A DNA stretch of 64,000 nucleotides from Oscillospiraceae bacterium (GCA_910575815.1 CAJTFN010000003.1:200173-264172); one strand, 5' to 3'. Numbered from the stretch's first letter, positions 33,643 through 42,485 are shown. The notes: a model not told the origin generated them from the letters alone. A program made the numbers and translations.

Positions 33643-34104
33643 ATGCTGACGAAACCCGAACACGGCTGGACAGACTTTCAGCTGGAGGGGACCGGAATTT
33701 ACGGCTTGAGCTATCTGGACGACATCGCCTTCGAGTGGCTGGACCAGGCCATCCACGGCTTGGAAACCATGCTGCCCTTCTGCGTAAAGGGCTTTCTGGA
33801 GCCTCGGCGCTTGCTGTGCACCGTGAGCTACTGGAACTGTCACATCGTCGTCGAGGCCGACGGACGGAATCCCCCGGGGGCCGAAGATCTCCGGACGGAG
33901 TGGTCCCACACCAGCATGCTGGAGTTCTGCAAGCAGCTTCACTACGACGTCGCCACCCACGCGGAGGAGTGGGCTGTCTTCCTGGACTACGACCAGGAGG
34001 ACCCGGCGGAAAAGCGACGGAGGCTTCGGGAGAAGCTGGAGCGGTTAGAGACGCTTATTGCCCAAAAAGAGGACCGTTTTGACGAGCATCGCTGTTTTCT
34101 CTGA
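33643..34104 (+). CDS. Hypothetical protein
   Basis: 153 aa, soluble, family not recognised. An N-terminal alpha/beta region (about 1-105) with many aromatic residues (GWTDFQL, YLDDIAFEWLDQAI, VSYWNCHIVVEAD) is followed by a C-terminal coiled-coil-like segment (AEKRRRLREKLERLETLIAQKED). Its own promoter and AAGGAGG ribosome site support expression. It lies 91 bp upstream of the aminotransferase, which has a separate promoter. Confidence 0.7.
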   Translation: MLTKPEHGWTDFQLEGTGIYGLSYLDDIAFEWLDQAIHGLETMLPFCVKGFLEPRRLLCTVSYWNCHIVVEADGRNPPGAEDLRTEWSHTSMLEFCKQLHYDVATHAEEWAVFLDYDQEDPAEKRRRLREKLERLETLIAQKEDRFDEHRCFL

Positions 34105-34124
34105 CAAAACGGCCCAAATAAGTC

Positions 34125-34153
34125 TTGAAACCCCGGACCGGATTCGCTATACT
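34125..34153 (+). promoter_or_regulatory. SigA promoter of the aminotransferase operon
   Basis: TTGAAA (34125-34130), 17-bp spacer, TATACT (34148-34153). Confidence 0.75.
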
Positions 34154-34195
34154 ATAGCCTGCCAAATGCTTCTTGAGTAGAAAGGATGAATGTTT

Positions 34196-35470
34196 ATGAA
34201 GCCTTACACACAACTCACCCAGGCGGAGCGGAGCGAGGAATACGCCCGTCTGCAACAGGAATTCATTGCTCTGAAGGCCAAGGGCCTCAGCCTGAATATG
34301 GCCCGGGGAAAGCCCGGGAAGGCCCAGCTGGATCTGGTCAGCGATCTGTTCGGCCTGATGCAGCGTCCCGAGGACTATGTTTCCGGCGGCATCGACGTGC
34401 GGAATTACGGCGAGATGTCCGGCGTCCCCGCCGCCCGGAAGCTCTTTGCGGAAATTCTGGACTGCAAGCCGGAGCAGGTCTTCGTAGGAGGCAACTCCAG
34501 CCTGCAATTGATGTACGACACCGTGGCCCGGGCTTACACCCACGGCCTTCTCCACAGTCCCCGCCCCTGGTGCAGGGAGGAGACTGTCAAGTGGCTCTGC
34601 CCCTCCCCCGGCTATGACCGGCACTTTAAAATCACGGAGGTCTTCGGCTTCCAGCTCATCACCATCCCCATGACGCCCCAGGGCCCCGACATGAACGCCG
34701 TGGAAGAGGCCGTGAAGGACCCCGCCGTCAAGGGCATCTGGTGCGTGCCCAAGTATTCAAACCCCGACGGCATCATCTACTCCGACGAGACGATCCGCCG
34801 CATGGCGGCCCTGTCCCCTGCCGCTCCGGACTTTACAATTCTCTGGGACAACGCCTACTGTGTCCACGAATTCGAGGGAGACTACGTGCCCTTCCCGGAC
34901 ATTCTCTCCCTCTGCGAGAAGGCCGGGCGCCCGGATATGGTCATTGAGTTCGCCTCCACCTCCAAAATCACCCTGCCCGGCGCGGGTGTGGCCTGCTTCG
35001 CCTGCTCCCAGGCCAACCTGGCCTATCTGGAGTCTCTGCTGGTGCCCCAGATCATCAGCTTCGACAAGGTGAACCAGCAGCGCCACGTCCTGTACCTCCA
35101 GGACAAGGCCCACACCCTGGCGCTGATGAAGAAGCACGCAGCTATCATGGCCCCCAAGTTCCGGGCTGTGGTGGATACCCTGGACCGGGAGATTGCGCCT
35201 CTGGAGATCGCCTCCTGGCAGCGGCCCAAGGGCGGCTACTTCGTCTCCCTCAACGCCATGCCTGGAACCGCCAAGCGGACTCTGGCCCTGTGCAAGGAGG
35301 CCGGGGTCACTATGACCGGCGCCGGGGCCACCTTCCCCTACGGGAAAGACCCCCAGGACAGCAACATCCGCATCGCCCCCTCCCTGCCCCCGGTGGAGGA
35401 GCTGGAGCAGGCCATCGCCGTATTCTGCGTGTGCTTGAGGATGGCCGCTCTGGAAAGGCTGGGCGTATGA
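34196..35470 (+). CDS. PLP-dependent aminotransferase, aspartate aminotransferase-like
   Basis: 424 aa from ATG 34196 (AAAGGA nine bases upstream); the ATG at 34190 is too close to it. Fold type I enzyme of the PF12897-like group: NMARGKPGKAQLD near the N terminus, GGNSSLQLMYD, and the PLP-lysine motif STSKITLPGAG (about 255-265). The C-terminal NIRIAPSLPPVEELEQAI is the substrate-carboxylate-binding block. It probably makes aspartate or a related amino acid from its 2-oxoacid. The stop overlaps the radical SAM start (ATGA). Confidence 0.9.
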   Translation: MKPYTQLTQAERSEEYARLQQEFIALKAKGLSLNMARGKPGKAQLDLVSDLFGLMQRPEDYVSGGIDVRNYGEMSGVPAARKLFAEILDCKPEQVFVGGNSSLQLMYDTVARAYTHGLLHSPRPWCREETVKWLCPSPGYDRHFKITEVFGFQLITIPMTPQGPDMNAVEEAVKDPAVKGIWCVPKYSNPDGIIYSDETIRRMAALSPAAPDFTILWDNAYCVHEFEGDYVPFPDILSLCEKAGRPDMVIEFASTSKITLPGAGVACFACSQANLAYLESLLVPQIISFDKVNQQRHVLYLQDKAHTLALMKKHAAIMAPKFRAVVDTLDREIAPLEIASWQRPKGGYFVSLNAMPGTAKRTLALCKEAGVTMTGAGATFPYGKDPQDSNIRIAPSLPPVEELEQAIAVFCVCLRMAALERLGV

Positions 35471-36336
35471 GGTACTATGGCAGCGTCTACCGTCCCCCCT
35501 CCGAGGCCAGGAGTTTGATTGTCCAAGTGACCTATGGGTGCAGCCACAACACCTGCGCCTTTTGCAGCATGTACAAGGAGAAGCGCTTTTCCGTCCGGCC
35601 TCTGGAGGAGGTACTGGAGGACTTTCGGGTGGCCCGGCAGGTCTATCATCACATTGAGAAGGTCTTCCTGGCCGACGGGGACGCCCTGGTCCGCAAGGCC
35701 TCGGAGCTTTACACCATCCTGGACACCGTCCGGGAGCTCTTCCCGGAGTGCCGCCAGGTGACCAGCTACGCCTCCCCCTCCTCCATCCGCATCCGGAGTT
35801 TGGAGGAGCTGCGGACCCTTCGGGCCAAAGGCCTGACCATGGTCTACATGGGCCTGGAATCCGGCAGCGACGAGGTGCTGTCCCTGATGAACAAGGGCCA
35901 TCCGGCGTCGGAGATCATAGAGATGGGCCGGAAGGTCCGGGACTGCGGCATCGCCCTCTCCGTCACGGCCATCACCGGCCTGGGCGGGCCGGAGCTGCTG
36001 GAGCGGCACGCCCTGGACACCGCCGCCGCCTTCAACGCCATGAATCCCGAGTATATCGGCATGCTGACGCTGATGGTGGAACCGGAAACCCCACTCTACG
36101 ACTGGGTTCACCAGGGGAAGTTTCAGCTTCTCACCCAGCCCCAGGTGCTGGAGGAGACCCGGCTCCTGGTGGAGCGGCTGGACAGTCCCGGCAGCGTGTT
36201 CCGCATGAACCACGCCAGCAATTACCTGGTTCTCCGGGGAACGCTGAACCAGGATAAGGCCGCCATGCTGGCGGAAATTGACCGGGCGGAAAAGGATCTG
36301 ACCCGCCTCCGGCCCGAGGCCTGGCGGGGACTTTGA
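35467..36336 (+). CDS. Radical SAM protein
   Basis: 289 aa. YGCSHNTCAFCSMYKEKRF gives a C-x4-C-x2-C cluster motif, a variant of the usual CxxxCxxC. Elp3/B12-binding-type barrel features follow: VFLADGDALVRKASELYTIL, YMGLESGSDEVLSLMNKGH and AITGLGGPELLERHA. It generates a 5'-deoxyadenosyl radical; the substrate is unknown. Translationally coupled to the aminotransferase and followed 27 bp later by a GltS-like carrier, suggesting a three-gene operon. Confidence 0.88.
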   Translation: MRYYGSVYRPPSEARSLIVQVTYGCSHNTCAFCSMYKEKRFSVRPLEEVLEDFRVARQVYHHIEKVFLADGDALVRKASELYTILDTVRELFPECRQVTSYASPSSIRIRSLEELRTLRAKGLTMVYMGLESGSDEVLSLMNKGHPASEIIEMGRKVRDCGIALSVTAITGLGGPELLERHALDTAAAFNAMNPEYIGMLTLMVEPETPLYDWVHQGKFQLLTQPQVLEETRLLVERLDSPGSVFRMNHASNYLVLRGTLNQDKAAMLAEIDRAEKDLTRLRPEAWRGL

Positions 36337-36363
36337 GCTCCCGGTATACGAAGGAGGGCGGTT

Positions 36364-37509
36364 ATGCTGGAATTTGACATCCTGCAAAGCGGACTGGTCT
36401 TCCTACTGCTTCTGGCGGCGGGAGAGGGGCTGTCCCGGCTCACCCGGGGCGCGGCTCCCGCGGTTCTCTTCGCGGGCATCGGCTTCACCCTCTGCTTCTG
36501 GGCGGGCCTTCTGCCGGAGGACCTGGGCCAGCGGGCGGGCTTCTCCGCCGTAACCTCCGCCGTGATGATGATGGTGGTGGTCAACATGGGGGCCTCCATG
36601 GACCTCCGGGCCTTCCTGTCCAACTGGCGGGTAGTGGTCCTGTCCGCTCTCACCTTCGTGGGGCAGCTGGCAGCGCTGTTTTTAGTGGTGGGAGGCGTCT
36701 ATGGGCGAAACACCGCCGTCGGCGGCCTCCCCGGGGGCATGGCAACCGCCCTGATCGTCCAGGAGCGGGCCCGGGCCCTGGGCTATGACCAGATCATCGT
36801 CCTCTCCGTGCTGCTGCTGAGCACCCAGGCCCTGGTGGGCTGTCCTCTGGCCACCCTGTTTCTCCGCCAGGAGGCCCGGCGGCTCCAGACCCTCCCCCAG
36901 GTCTCCCCGGCGGAGGAATCCCGCCCGGCGGAGGTCCAGCGGCGCTCTCCGCCGGGAGCCGGGCTGCCCTATGGCGCGCTGCTCCGGCTGTACGCCGTGG
37001 CCTGGGCGGCCTCCCGGCTGGAGATGGTCACCGGCTTGTCCCGTTACATTCTCTGTCTGCTGCTGGGTGTGGGGTTGTCCTATCTGGGTCTTTTGGACCG
37101 GAATGAGCTGGCCGCCTCCAAGAGCGACGGTTTCCTGTTCTTCCTTATGATGTGCGCCGTAATTTCCGGCTTTTCCTCCGCCACGCCTCAAATGTTCACC
37201 CAGATGCTGCCGCCGCTGCTTTTGGTGCTGGCGGTGGAGGTGATCAGCGTCCTGCTGGTCTCCATGACAGTGGGACAGCTCCTGGGGCTCTCCGGGCCCA
37301 TGAGCCGGGCCCTGGCCATGAACATTATGATCGGCTTTCCCATGAACATGCTGATTTCTCAGGAGATCATCCAGTCCCTCACAGAGGACCCCGCCCGGCG
37401 GGAAATCCTTACGGCGGAGATCTCCTCCCGCATGATCATCGGCGGCATGGTCAGCACCACGGTATTGGCCACCGCCGCCGCCGGGCTTCTGGCGGGACTG
37501 ATGCGCTGA
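36364..37509 (+). CDS. GltS-like sodium/glutamate symporter family protein
   Basis: 381 aa, about ten membrane helices in two halves separated by a hydrophilic Pro/Glu/Arg-rich loop (about 180-205). The re-entrant Gly/Pro segments (GGLPGGMATALIVQERA and IMIGFPMNMLISQEII) fit the ESS/GltS family. Glutamate as substrate is inferred. It follows the aminotransferase and radical SAM genes; GAAGGAGGGCGG precedes the ATG. Confidence 0.7.
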   Translation: MLEFDILQSGLVFLLLLAAGEGLSRLTRGAAPAVLFAGIGFTLCFWAGLLPEDLGQRAGFSAVTSAVMMMVVVNMGASMDLRAFLSNWRVVVLSALTFVGQLAALFLVVGGVYGRNTAVGGLPGGMATALIVQERARALGYDQIIVLSVLLLSTQALVGCPLATLFLRQEARRLQTLPQVSPAEESRPAEVQRRSPPGAGLPYGALLRLYAVAWAASRLEMVTGLSRYILCLLLGVGLSYLGLLDRNELAASKSDGFLFFLMMCAVISGFSSATPQMFTQMLPPLLLVLAVEVISVLLVSMTVGQLLGLSGPMSRALAMNIMIGFPMNMLISQEIIQSLTEDPARREILTAEISSRMIIGGMVSTTVLATAAAGLLAGLMR

Positions 37510-37515
37510 TCTGCG

Positions 37516-37551
37516 AAAAAAGGAACGGGCCCACAGGCCCGTTCCTTTTTT
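37516..37551. terminator. Bidirectional terminator GltS-like / pckA
   Basis: Perfect 16-bp stem AAAAAAGGAACGGGCC with its complement and a four-base loop; A-run on one side and T-run on the other. Confidence 0.9.
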
Positions 37552-37570
37552 GTTCTATACAGACTGCCGA

Positions 37571-39259
37571 TTACAGGGAATTCGCCTCGTCCACGACCTT
37601 CTTGATGGCCGCGGCGGCGTCCTCGGGAAGCTTGTTGAAGCCGCCCTCTTCGCTGTCCAGCTTGGTGACGTAGTTCAGCCGGTCCTGCATGCGGGCCTTC
37701 AGCTGGGCCACGTACTCCTTGTCGCTCAGGTCGGGCACAAAGCCCTCCCACTTGAAGATCTCGATGTCCTCGAAGGGACCCCAGGACTCAAACTTCGCCT
37801 TGCCCTCGACCACGGCTTCCAGGATACCCAGAGTGTCTTCCTTCTGGACCTTCTTGCCCATGAAGTCGCCGGTGTTGATGATATAGCAGGCCACGTTCTT
37901 CTCCGCCACCAGCTTCTTGAACTTCTCATAGTCGTTCACGAGAGGATAGGTGCGGAAGGGGTTGGCGTAGGGCTCCACCACCAGAGCGTTGGGATCCACG
38001 CCCTCCTTCAGCCGCTCGGCGCTGGAACGCTTGGTGGCCAGGGTGGCGCCCATGACGGAGGCCAGGGACGCGCCGCTGAGCTTCACGATGGGAGGAATGG
38101 TGGGGTCCTTCATAATCCAGAAAATGGCGTTGACGGGGGAGTCGATCTTATCCACCCGGTTGGGGGACCAGAGCTTGCTCTTGATGGCCCGGCCGTTGCC
38201 GTTCCGGACGTCCTCGGTGACCAGGACGATCTTGCCCTCGTCGTCCAGAGTGGCGGAGCAGTTCTGGGCGGTCAGCAGATACTTGTTGTCCTCGGAGGGA
38301 ACGGGATAGTCGGCGGTCTTGTCGAAGTAGGTGGGCTCCAGGGCGATGGACGCGCAGGTATCGGAGTTGATGATGAAGGCGTCATCGTGGAGGACCTTGA
38401 TGGCGGGATACTTGCCGCTGTGCTTGGCGTGGGTGAGGGTGGACTTGCCGGAACCGGAGAGGCCGAAGACCGCGGCCACATACTTGCTGCCGTCGTCCAG
38501 GGTGTACTCCTTCTGGCCGCCGTGGCAGGAGGCGTAGCCGTTGCGGTTGGCGATGGCCCAGGCCAGGGTCAGGGTACCCTTCTTGTGCTCGCCGAAGTAG
38601 CGCATGCCCAGGATGGCGGCGCAGTTGGTGTCGGTGTTGAAGTAGCACAGGCACTTGGGATCGCAGATGTCCTCACGGCCAGGAGCGCCGGTCCACTGGG
38701 GATCGGAGAAAATATAGATATCAGACTCGTTGCCGCCGCCCACGGGCTTGGACTTCTTATACATCTTGACATACTCGTCGGACTGATACTGGAAGTTCAG
38801 CATCCAGTTGTAAAGGAGGTTCTCCTCTCCCTCGGGGATGAGCAGGTGGGCCTTGACCATGAACTCGGGATCCAGGCCGATGAAGACCTCGGCATGGTAC
38901 ATGGTCTTCCAGCGGGTGTCGTACACGGCGTCCATGACGATCTTGTCCAGCTCGGCGGTGTTCACGCCGGGCTTGCCGGTGATGCGGCGGGCGGCGGCGT
39001 AACGGCCGGTGATGGAACCGTCGTTAAACAGCAGAACCTTGGCGTCAGGCTCCAGGCCGAATTCCTCGCCGCGGTAAACGGGCATATCGGTGACCACGGT
39101 GCCGGGAGAGTTCTTGGCCATGTCATAGGCTTCCCGCAGGGAGTTGATTTTCACGACGTTGTTGCCATAGAAGGGGGCTTCGATGATGGAACGGGTCTTG
39201 GAGAACCCGACCTTGCCGGGACCGATCTCGGCTCTGGGGTAATAGGCTTTCGTAGACAT
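37571..39259 (-). CDS. pckA: Phosphoenolpyruvate carboxykinase (ATP)
   Basis: 562 aa from the minus-strand ATG at 39259 (AAGGAGG upstream). P-loop GLSGSGKSTLTHAKH, kinase-2-type motif VLHDDAFIINSDT, and NMLFQ-equivalent substrate-binding blocks of ATP-type PEPCK. In fermenting gut Firmicutes it commonly runs towards oxaloacetate, fixing CO2 and making ATP; oxaloacetate would feed the citrate synthase at 9.1 kb. The direction is inferred. Convergent with the GltS-like gene. Confidence 0.96.
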   Translation of the reverse strand: MSTKAYYPRAEIGPGKVGFSKTRSIIEAPFYGNNVVKINSLREAYDMAKNSPGTVVTDMPVYRGEEFGLEPDAKVLLFNDGSITGRYAAARRITGKPGVNTAELDKIVMDAVYDTRWKTMYHAEVFIGLDPEFMVKAHLLIPEGEENLLYNWMLNFQYQSDEYVKMYKKSKPVGGGNESDIYIFSDPQWTGAPGREDICDPKCLCYFNTDTNCAAILGMRYFGEHKKGTLTLAWAIANRNGYASCHGGQKEYTLDDGSKYVAAVFGLSGSGKSTLTHAKHSGKYPAIKVLHDDAFIINSDTCASIALEPTYFDKTADYPVPSEDNKYLLTAQNCSATLDDEGKIVLVTEDVRNGNGRAIKSKLWSPNRVDKIDSPVNAIFWIMKDPTIPPIVKLSGASLASVMGATLATKRSSAERLKEGVDPNALVVEPYANPFRTYPLVNDYEKFKKLVAEKNVACYIINTGDFMGKKVQKEDTLGILEAVVEGKAKFESWGPFEDIEIFKWEGFVPDLSDKEYVAQLKARMQDRLNYVTKLDSEEGGFNKLPEDAAAAIKKVVDEANSL

Positions 39260-39332
39260 AGTTGTTCCTCCTTGTTCGATGTCAAAACGCTTGCGGCCTA
39301 AGGACCTGCAAGTCCGCTGAACGTACGTTGAT

Positions 39333-39361
39333 AATATACCCTGTTTCTCCCCAAAAAGCAA
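39333..39361 (-). promoter_or_regulatory. SigA promoter of pckA
   Basis: On the minus strand TTGCTT (39361-39356), 17-bp spacer, TATATT (39338-39333). Confidence 0.65.
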
Positions 39362-39418
39362 GAGCGAAAAAGGGTTTTGTGAAAAAAATAGCAGACTCAC
39401 CAAAAGGCGAGCCCGCGA

Positions 39419-39616
39419 TTATCGGTTCCTGTACTTTTCCAACTCATCCACCGCCGCTTCCCCGGCGATATACAGCTCCTCGGCCAGATGCAGGCCCTGC
39501 CGGAGCTTCTCCTTCGCCGTCCAGATGTTGCCGTCCTCCAGAAGCGTCAGCGCCTCGTCGCTGGCTCCGCAAACGGTGGCGTACATCCGGCGCAGAACGT
39601 CGATATCATCCAGCAT
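39419..39616 (-). CDS. Small helical protein
   Basis: 65 aa, predicted all-helical and acidic (MLDDIDVLRRMYATVCGASDEA... AVDELEKYRNR). No family recognised. It has a GGGGGAGAG ribosome site and a near-consensus promoter at 39640-39668, so it is likely a real gene. Divergent from the ribbon-helix-helix gene at 39714. Confidence 0.65.
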   Translation of the reverse strand: MLDDIDVLRRMYATVCGASDEALTLLEDGNIWTAKEKLRQGLHLAEELYIAGEAAVDELEKYRNR

Positions 39617-39639
39617 AATTTCTCTCCCCCTTTGGTAAG

Positions 39640-39668
39640 AATATATACTACTTTAGAGCAAAAGTCAA
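39640..39668 (-). promoter_or_regulatory. Strong SigA promoter of the 65-aa gene
   Basis: On the minus strand TTGACT (39668-39663), 17-bp spacer, TATATT (39645-39640). Confidence 0.75.
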
Positions 39669-39713
39669 TATCAATTACGAAAATCTGCTATTCTTCACGC
39701 TGAGGTGAATGTC

Positions 39714-39887
39714 ATGGACACACAAAAGCCGCTAAAGGTCAAAGTCAGCATTTCCTTGGATGAAGAGGTCATCGCGAAAATCCGGGTTTTGGCGGATGAG
39801 GACGACCGTCCTATCTCATCTTATATTAATCTAATTCTGCGGAACCATCTGCGGGCCTTGGAGCAGCGCCAAAAGGACGGGCAATAA
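39714..39887 (+). CDS. Ribbon-helix-helix (Arc/CopG-like) DNA-binding protein
   Basis: 57 aa from ATG 39714 with GAGGTG six bases upstream; the GTG at 39705 is the weaker alternative because it lies inside that ribosome site. A beta strand (VKVSISLDEEV) and two helices (IAKIRVLADEDDR, ISSYINLILRNHLRAL) form a typical RHH repressor monomer. It may act on the shared divergent promoter region with the 65-aa gene. The stop codon is embedded in its terminator. Confidence 0.7.
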   Translation: MDTQKPLKVKVSISLDEEVIAKIRVLADEDDRPISSYINLILRNHLRALEQRQKDGQ

Positions 39888-39898
39888 GCCCGTCCTTT
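39871..39898. terminator. Terminator RHH / MerR genes
   Basis: Stem AAAGGACGGGC / GCCCGTCCTTT with loop AATAA, overlapping the RHH stop codon and usable by the convergent MerR gene. Confidence 0.75.
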
Positions 39899-39899
39899 C

Positions 39900-40283
39900 T
39901 CAGGTCTGATAGCCTCGTAGCTCCCGCTCCTTCTTGGCCAAACCCTGTTCGTAGTTCTCAATCTTCTGGTTCAGCCGCTCCAGGGACCGCTGCATGTCCT
40001 CCATCCGCGCCAGCATCTGCCGCCGCTGTTCCACCAGAAGGGCCTTCCGGGCCTCCAGGGTCTCCTCCCCCTGTTGGAACAGGCGGGCGTACTCCATCAG
40101 CGCCTCAATGCCCACCCCGGCGGAGCGCATGCACTTCACCAGCTCCACCCAGCTCAGGGAGGACGCGTCGTAGTTCCGGGCGCCGTTGATCCGGGGCACC
40201 GGCGGTATCAGTCCGATGCGTTCGTAATACCGCAGCGTGTCGGCGGAAACGCCGTACTGCTTGCTCACTTCCGAAATCGTCAT
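39900..40283 (-). CDS. MerR-family transcriptional regulator
   Basis: 127 aa from the minus-strand ATG at 40283 (AAAGGAGG upstream). The winged-helix N terminus (MTISEVSKQYGVSADTLRYYERIGLIPP) is followed by a long coiled-coil dimerisation helix (about 80-120). No cysteine cluster for metals is evident, placing it nearer the AdhR/BmrR-like sensors than the metal sensors. Its own promoter holds a MerR-type palindrome at 40325-40347. No obvious target operon adjoins it. Confidence 0.9.
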   Translation of the reverse strand: MTISEVSKQYGVSADTLRYYERIGLIPPVPRINGARNYDASSLSWVELVKCMRSAGVGIEALMEYARLFQQGEETLEARKALLVEQRRQMLARMEDMQRSLERLNQKIENYEQGLAKKERELRGYQT

Positions 40284-40324
40284 GATCTGCCTCCTTTCCT
40301 TGTTCCCCTCCCTCCAGCATACTA

Positions 40325-40347
40325 CTTGGAGTGTGCTCGAAGTCAAG
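40325..40347 (-). promoter_or_regulatory. MerR-type operator over its own promoter
   Basis: CTTGACTT (minus strand) ... ACTCCAAG forms a 23-bp imperfect dyad overlapping the -35 TTGACT (40346-40341). A -10 TATGCT at 40322-40317 lies 18 bp downstream, an overlong spacer that MerR proteins typically correct by DNA distortion. Confidence 0.6.
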
Positions 40348-40385
40348 AATTTTTTTGCCGCCCAGCCTCTTCCGCCCTTCTTTAT

Positions 40386-40414
40386 TTGACGGGCCGTGAA
40401 AAATCTGCTAATAT
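40386..40414 (+). promoter_or_regulatory. SigA promoter of the 40.5-kb SLH gene
   Basis: TTGACG (40386-40391), 17-bp spacer with extended -10 TGC, TAATAT (40409-40414). Confidence 0.75.
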
Positions 40415-40481
40415 AAGAAGCTGTATCCCCGGTTCGTTCCGGGTACGGGTACATCATCCCAACTTGAAGGAGCTGAGAAGA

Positions 40482-41975
40482 ATGAAGCATCTGCGACAGG
40501 TCCTCTGTCAGGTCCTGCTGTGTGTCCTCTTGGCGTGCGCCCTCTCCGTTTCCGCCTCCGCCATCTCCGACGTGCCGGAGGATTTCTGGGCCAAGGGGGA
40601 CATTGAGCGCTGCGTGGCCCTGAAATATTTCTATCTGGAGTCCAACGGGACCTTCGGCGTGGGTAAGGAGATGAGCCGGGCCGAGTTTTTGGTGGTGCTC
40701 AACCGCCTCTTTGGCTGGAAGCCCACCGCCGCCGCCCGGACCGTCTACGAAGACGTGGACAAAAAGGCCTGGTATGCCGGCGCGGTGGAGACCGCCTATC
40801 ACCAGGGGGCCATCACCAGCCAGGACGGAAACTTCCGCCCCGATGATCCCATCACCCGCAGCGAGGCCGCCTCCATGCTGGTCCGGGGACTGGGCTACGG
40901 CAGCATCGCCGGACTGATTCAGGATATGCCCCTCCCCTTCCGGGACGTCCGGGCCAACAGCGGCTACATCATCATGGCCTACGGTCTGGGCCTCATGGAC
41001 GGCGCTTCCGTCATCGAGTTCTCCCCCGAGGGCCACGTCACCCGGGAACAGGCCGCCGTCATCCTGATGCGCCTCCACGACAAGCTCCACGACCCCACCA
41101 CCAGCCGCACCGGCATCGCCACCGGGCTGGAAAACCTGCCGGATGTGACGGGCTATGAGGCCGTGGGCGTGGCCGCCGCCAAGCTGACCTATAACGGCGA
41201 GCCTCAGCTGGCCTCCCTGCTGGACCAGGAGGAGGCCGCCGCCGTCCGGGACGCCGTGCGAAGCGCCGGGTCCAGGCCCCTGCTGTACATTGCCGGAGGC
41301 GTCTACCATTTCCGGGAAAACGACGCGGAAAAGCTGGCAGCGGTGCTTCTCCAGGCCGTGAAGGAGGGGGACTATGACGGTCTCTTCCTGGACATCTCCG
41401 GCCTCACCTCCGTCACCCAGCGCAATGAGCTCACCGAAGCCGTCCGCCTCCTCCGGGAGGGTCTGGGAGAGCAGCTTCTCTACACCGCCGCCGAGGCTCC
41501 CTCCGGCAAGGGGACAATCTTCGGCTATGACTACGCTGCCTTGGGCGAGATCGTTGACCGTCTGGTTCTCCGGGTCTCCCACCAGGAGGAAACCGGGGAC
41601 GCCACAGCTCCCCTGGAGCCTCCGGAGCAGATTTACTATGGACTGAACCGTCTCCGGGGCGTGGTGGACGCAGGAAAGCTGACGCTGCTGCTGACCTCCA
41701 CCGGCTCCGACTGGAACGGTGAAACCGCCTCTCCCGTCTCCGGCGAAGCCCTGACAGAATACCTGGCGGAGCAGGGCGCCCGCAGTCACTACTCCAGCCG
41801 CTACGCCTGCGCCTATCTCCCCCGCCAAAGCGGGAACGGCGACTCCACCATCTGGTATCTCAACGGCCAGTCCATTCAGGAGCGCGAGCTGCTGGCCCGG
41901 CTCTTTGGCGGCGGGCATCTCTGCCTTTCGGACCTGAACAACGCCCTCCCCGAGGTTTTGACGGCTATGCCCTGA
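40482..41975 (+). CDS. Exported SLH-domain protein with GH18-like C-terminal domain
   Basis: 497 aa from ATG 40482 (GAAGGAG upstream). Signal peptide to about residue 27 (SVSASA). Three SLH repeats (about 28-205: DVPEDFWAKGDIERCVALKYF, DVDKKAWYAGAVETAYHQGAI, DVRANSGYIIMAYGLGLMDG), each with the following SRAEF/TRSEA/TREQA helix. A linker leads to a TIM-barrel-like C-terminal part (about 230-495) with YDGLFLDISGL, reminiscent of the DGxxxDxE strand of family 18 glycosidases, but the catalytic Glu is replaced. Probably a cell-wall-attached protein, possibly non-catalytic. Confidence 0.78.
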   Translation: MKHLRQVLCQVLLCVLLACALSVSASAISDVPEDFWAKGDIERCVALKYFYLESNGTFGVGKEMSRAEFLVVLNRLFGWKPTAAARTVYEDVDKKAWYAGAVETAYHQGAITSQDGNFRPDDPITRSEAASMLVRGLGYGSIAGLIQDMPLPFRDVRANSGYIIMAYGLGLMDGASVIEFSPEGHVTREQAAVILMRLHDKLHDPTTSRTGIATGLENLPDVTGYEAVGVAAAKLTYNGEPQLASLLDQEEAAAVRDAVRSAGSRPLLYIAGGVYHFRENDAEKLAAVLLQAVKEGDYDGLFLDISGLTSVTQRNELTEAVRLLREGLGEQLLYTAAEAPSGKGTIFGYDYAALGEIVDRLVLRVSHQEETGDATAPLEPPEQIYYGLNRLRGVVDAGKLTLLLTSTGSDWNGETASPVSGEALTEYLAEQGARSHYSSRYACAYLPRQSGNGDSTIWYLNGQSIQERELLARLFGGGHLCLSDLNNALPEVLTAMP

Positions 41976-42024
41976 GAACGCCGCCTCCTCCGCGGGGCCG
42001 CCCTAAAAGTACCGTTCCAAAACA

Positions 42025-42054
42025 CAAGACCCCGTCCGGTTGGACGGGGCCTTG
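42025..42054. terminator. Terminator between SLH and P-loop genes
   Basis: Stem CAAGACCCCGTCC / GGACGGGGCCTTG followed by CTTTTG on the plus strand. Confidence 0.75.
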
Positions 42055-42074
42055 CTTTTGTTGTCTTATCAGGC

Positions 42075-42485
42075 TTACAGGAAGCGCTGCATGCCGTCGG
42101 TGGCAGAGGTGGGATCGGCGCTGATGGTCACGGTAAACTTGATGTTGTTCCGCTCGCCGAAGGTGTCCAGCCAGTTCATAAAGCTCTCGGTCTCCGCGTC
42201 CACTTCCCGGCCCACGATCTTGCAGAAGTTGTCAATGAACATGTGGGAAATGTCATAGTTCCCCGCGTGAAGGCCGCTGATGAAGCCCTGGAGCAGCTCA
42301 TAGCTGCCCAGCTTGTATTCGTGCGCGTCGATCAGACGGATGTGATAGTGGATATCGTAGGTCATATTGCGGTTGGCCTCGATGCAAACGACATTGCCGG
42401 GCTCGTCCTTCGCCGCGTTGTTGATTAATTCGATGAGCTGCTTGGTTTTGCCGGAACCCTTCATGCCCATGATAAGTCTGACCAT
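42075..42485 (-). CDS. Small P-loop NTPase
   Basis: 136 aa. Walker A IMGMKGSGKTKQLIEL lies near the N terminus and a Walker-B-like hydrophobic strand with Asp (HMFIDNFCKIVG) is near 85-95; the rest is short alpha/beta. No partner domain is attached. Proteins like this occur in Oscillospiraceae without a defined role. It has its own terminator and the preceding gene on this strand ends 100 bp upstream. Confidence 0.75.
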   Translation of the reverse strand: MVRLIMGMKGSGKTKQLIELINNAAKDEPGNVVCIEANRNMTYDIHYHIRLIDAHEYKLGSYELLQGFISGLHAGNYDISHMFIDNFCKIVGREVDAETESFMNWLDTFGERNNIKFTVTISADPTSATDGMQRFL

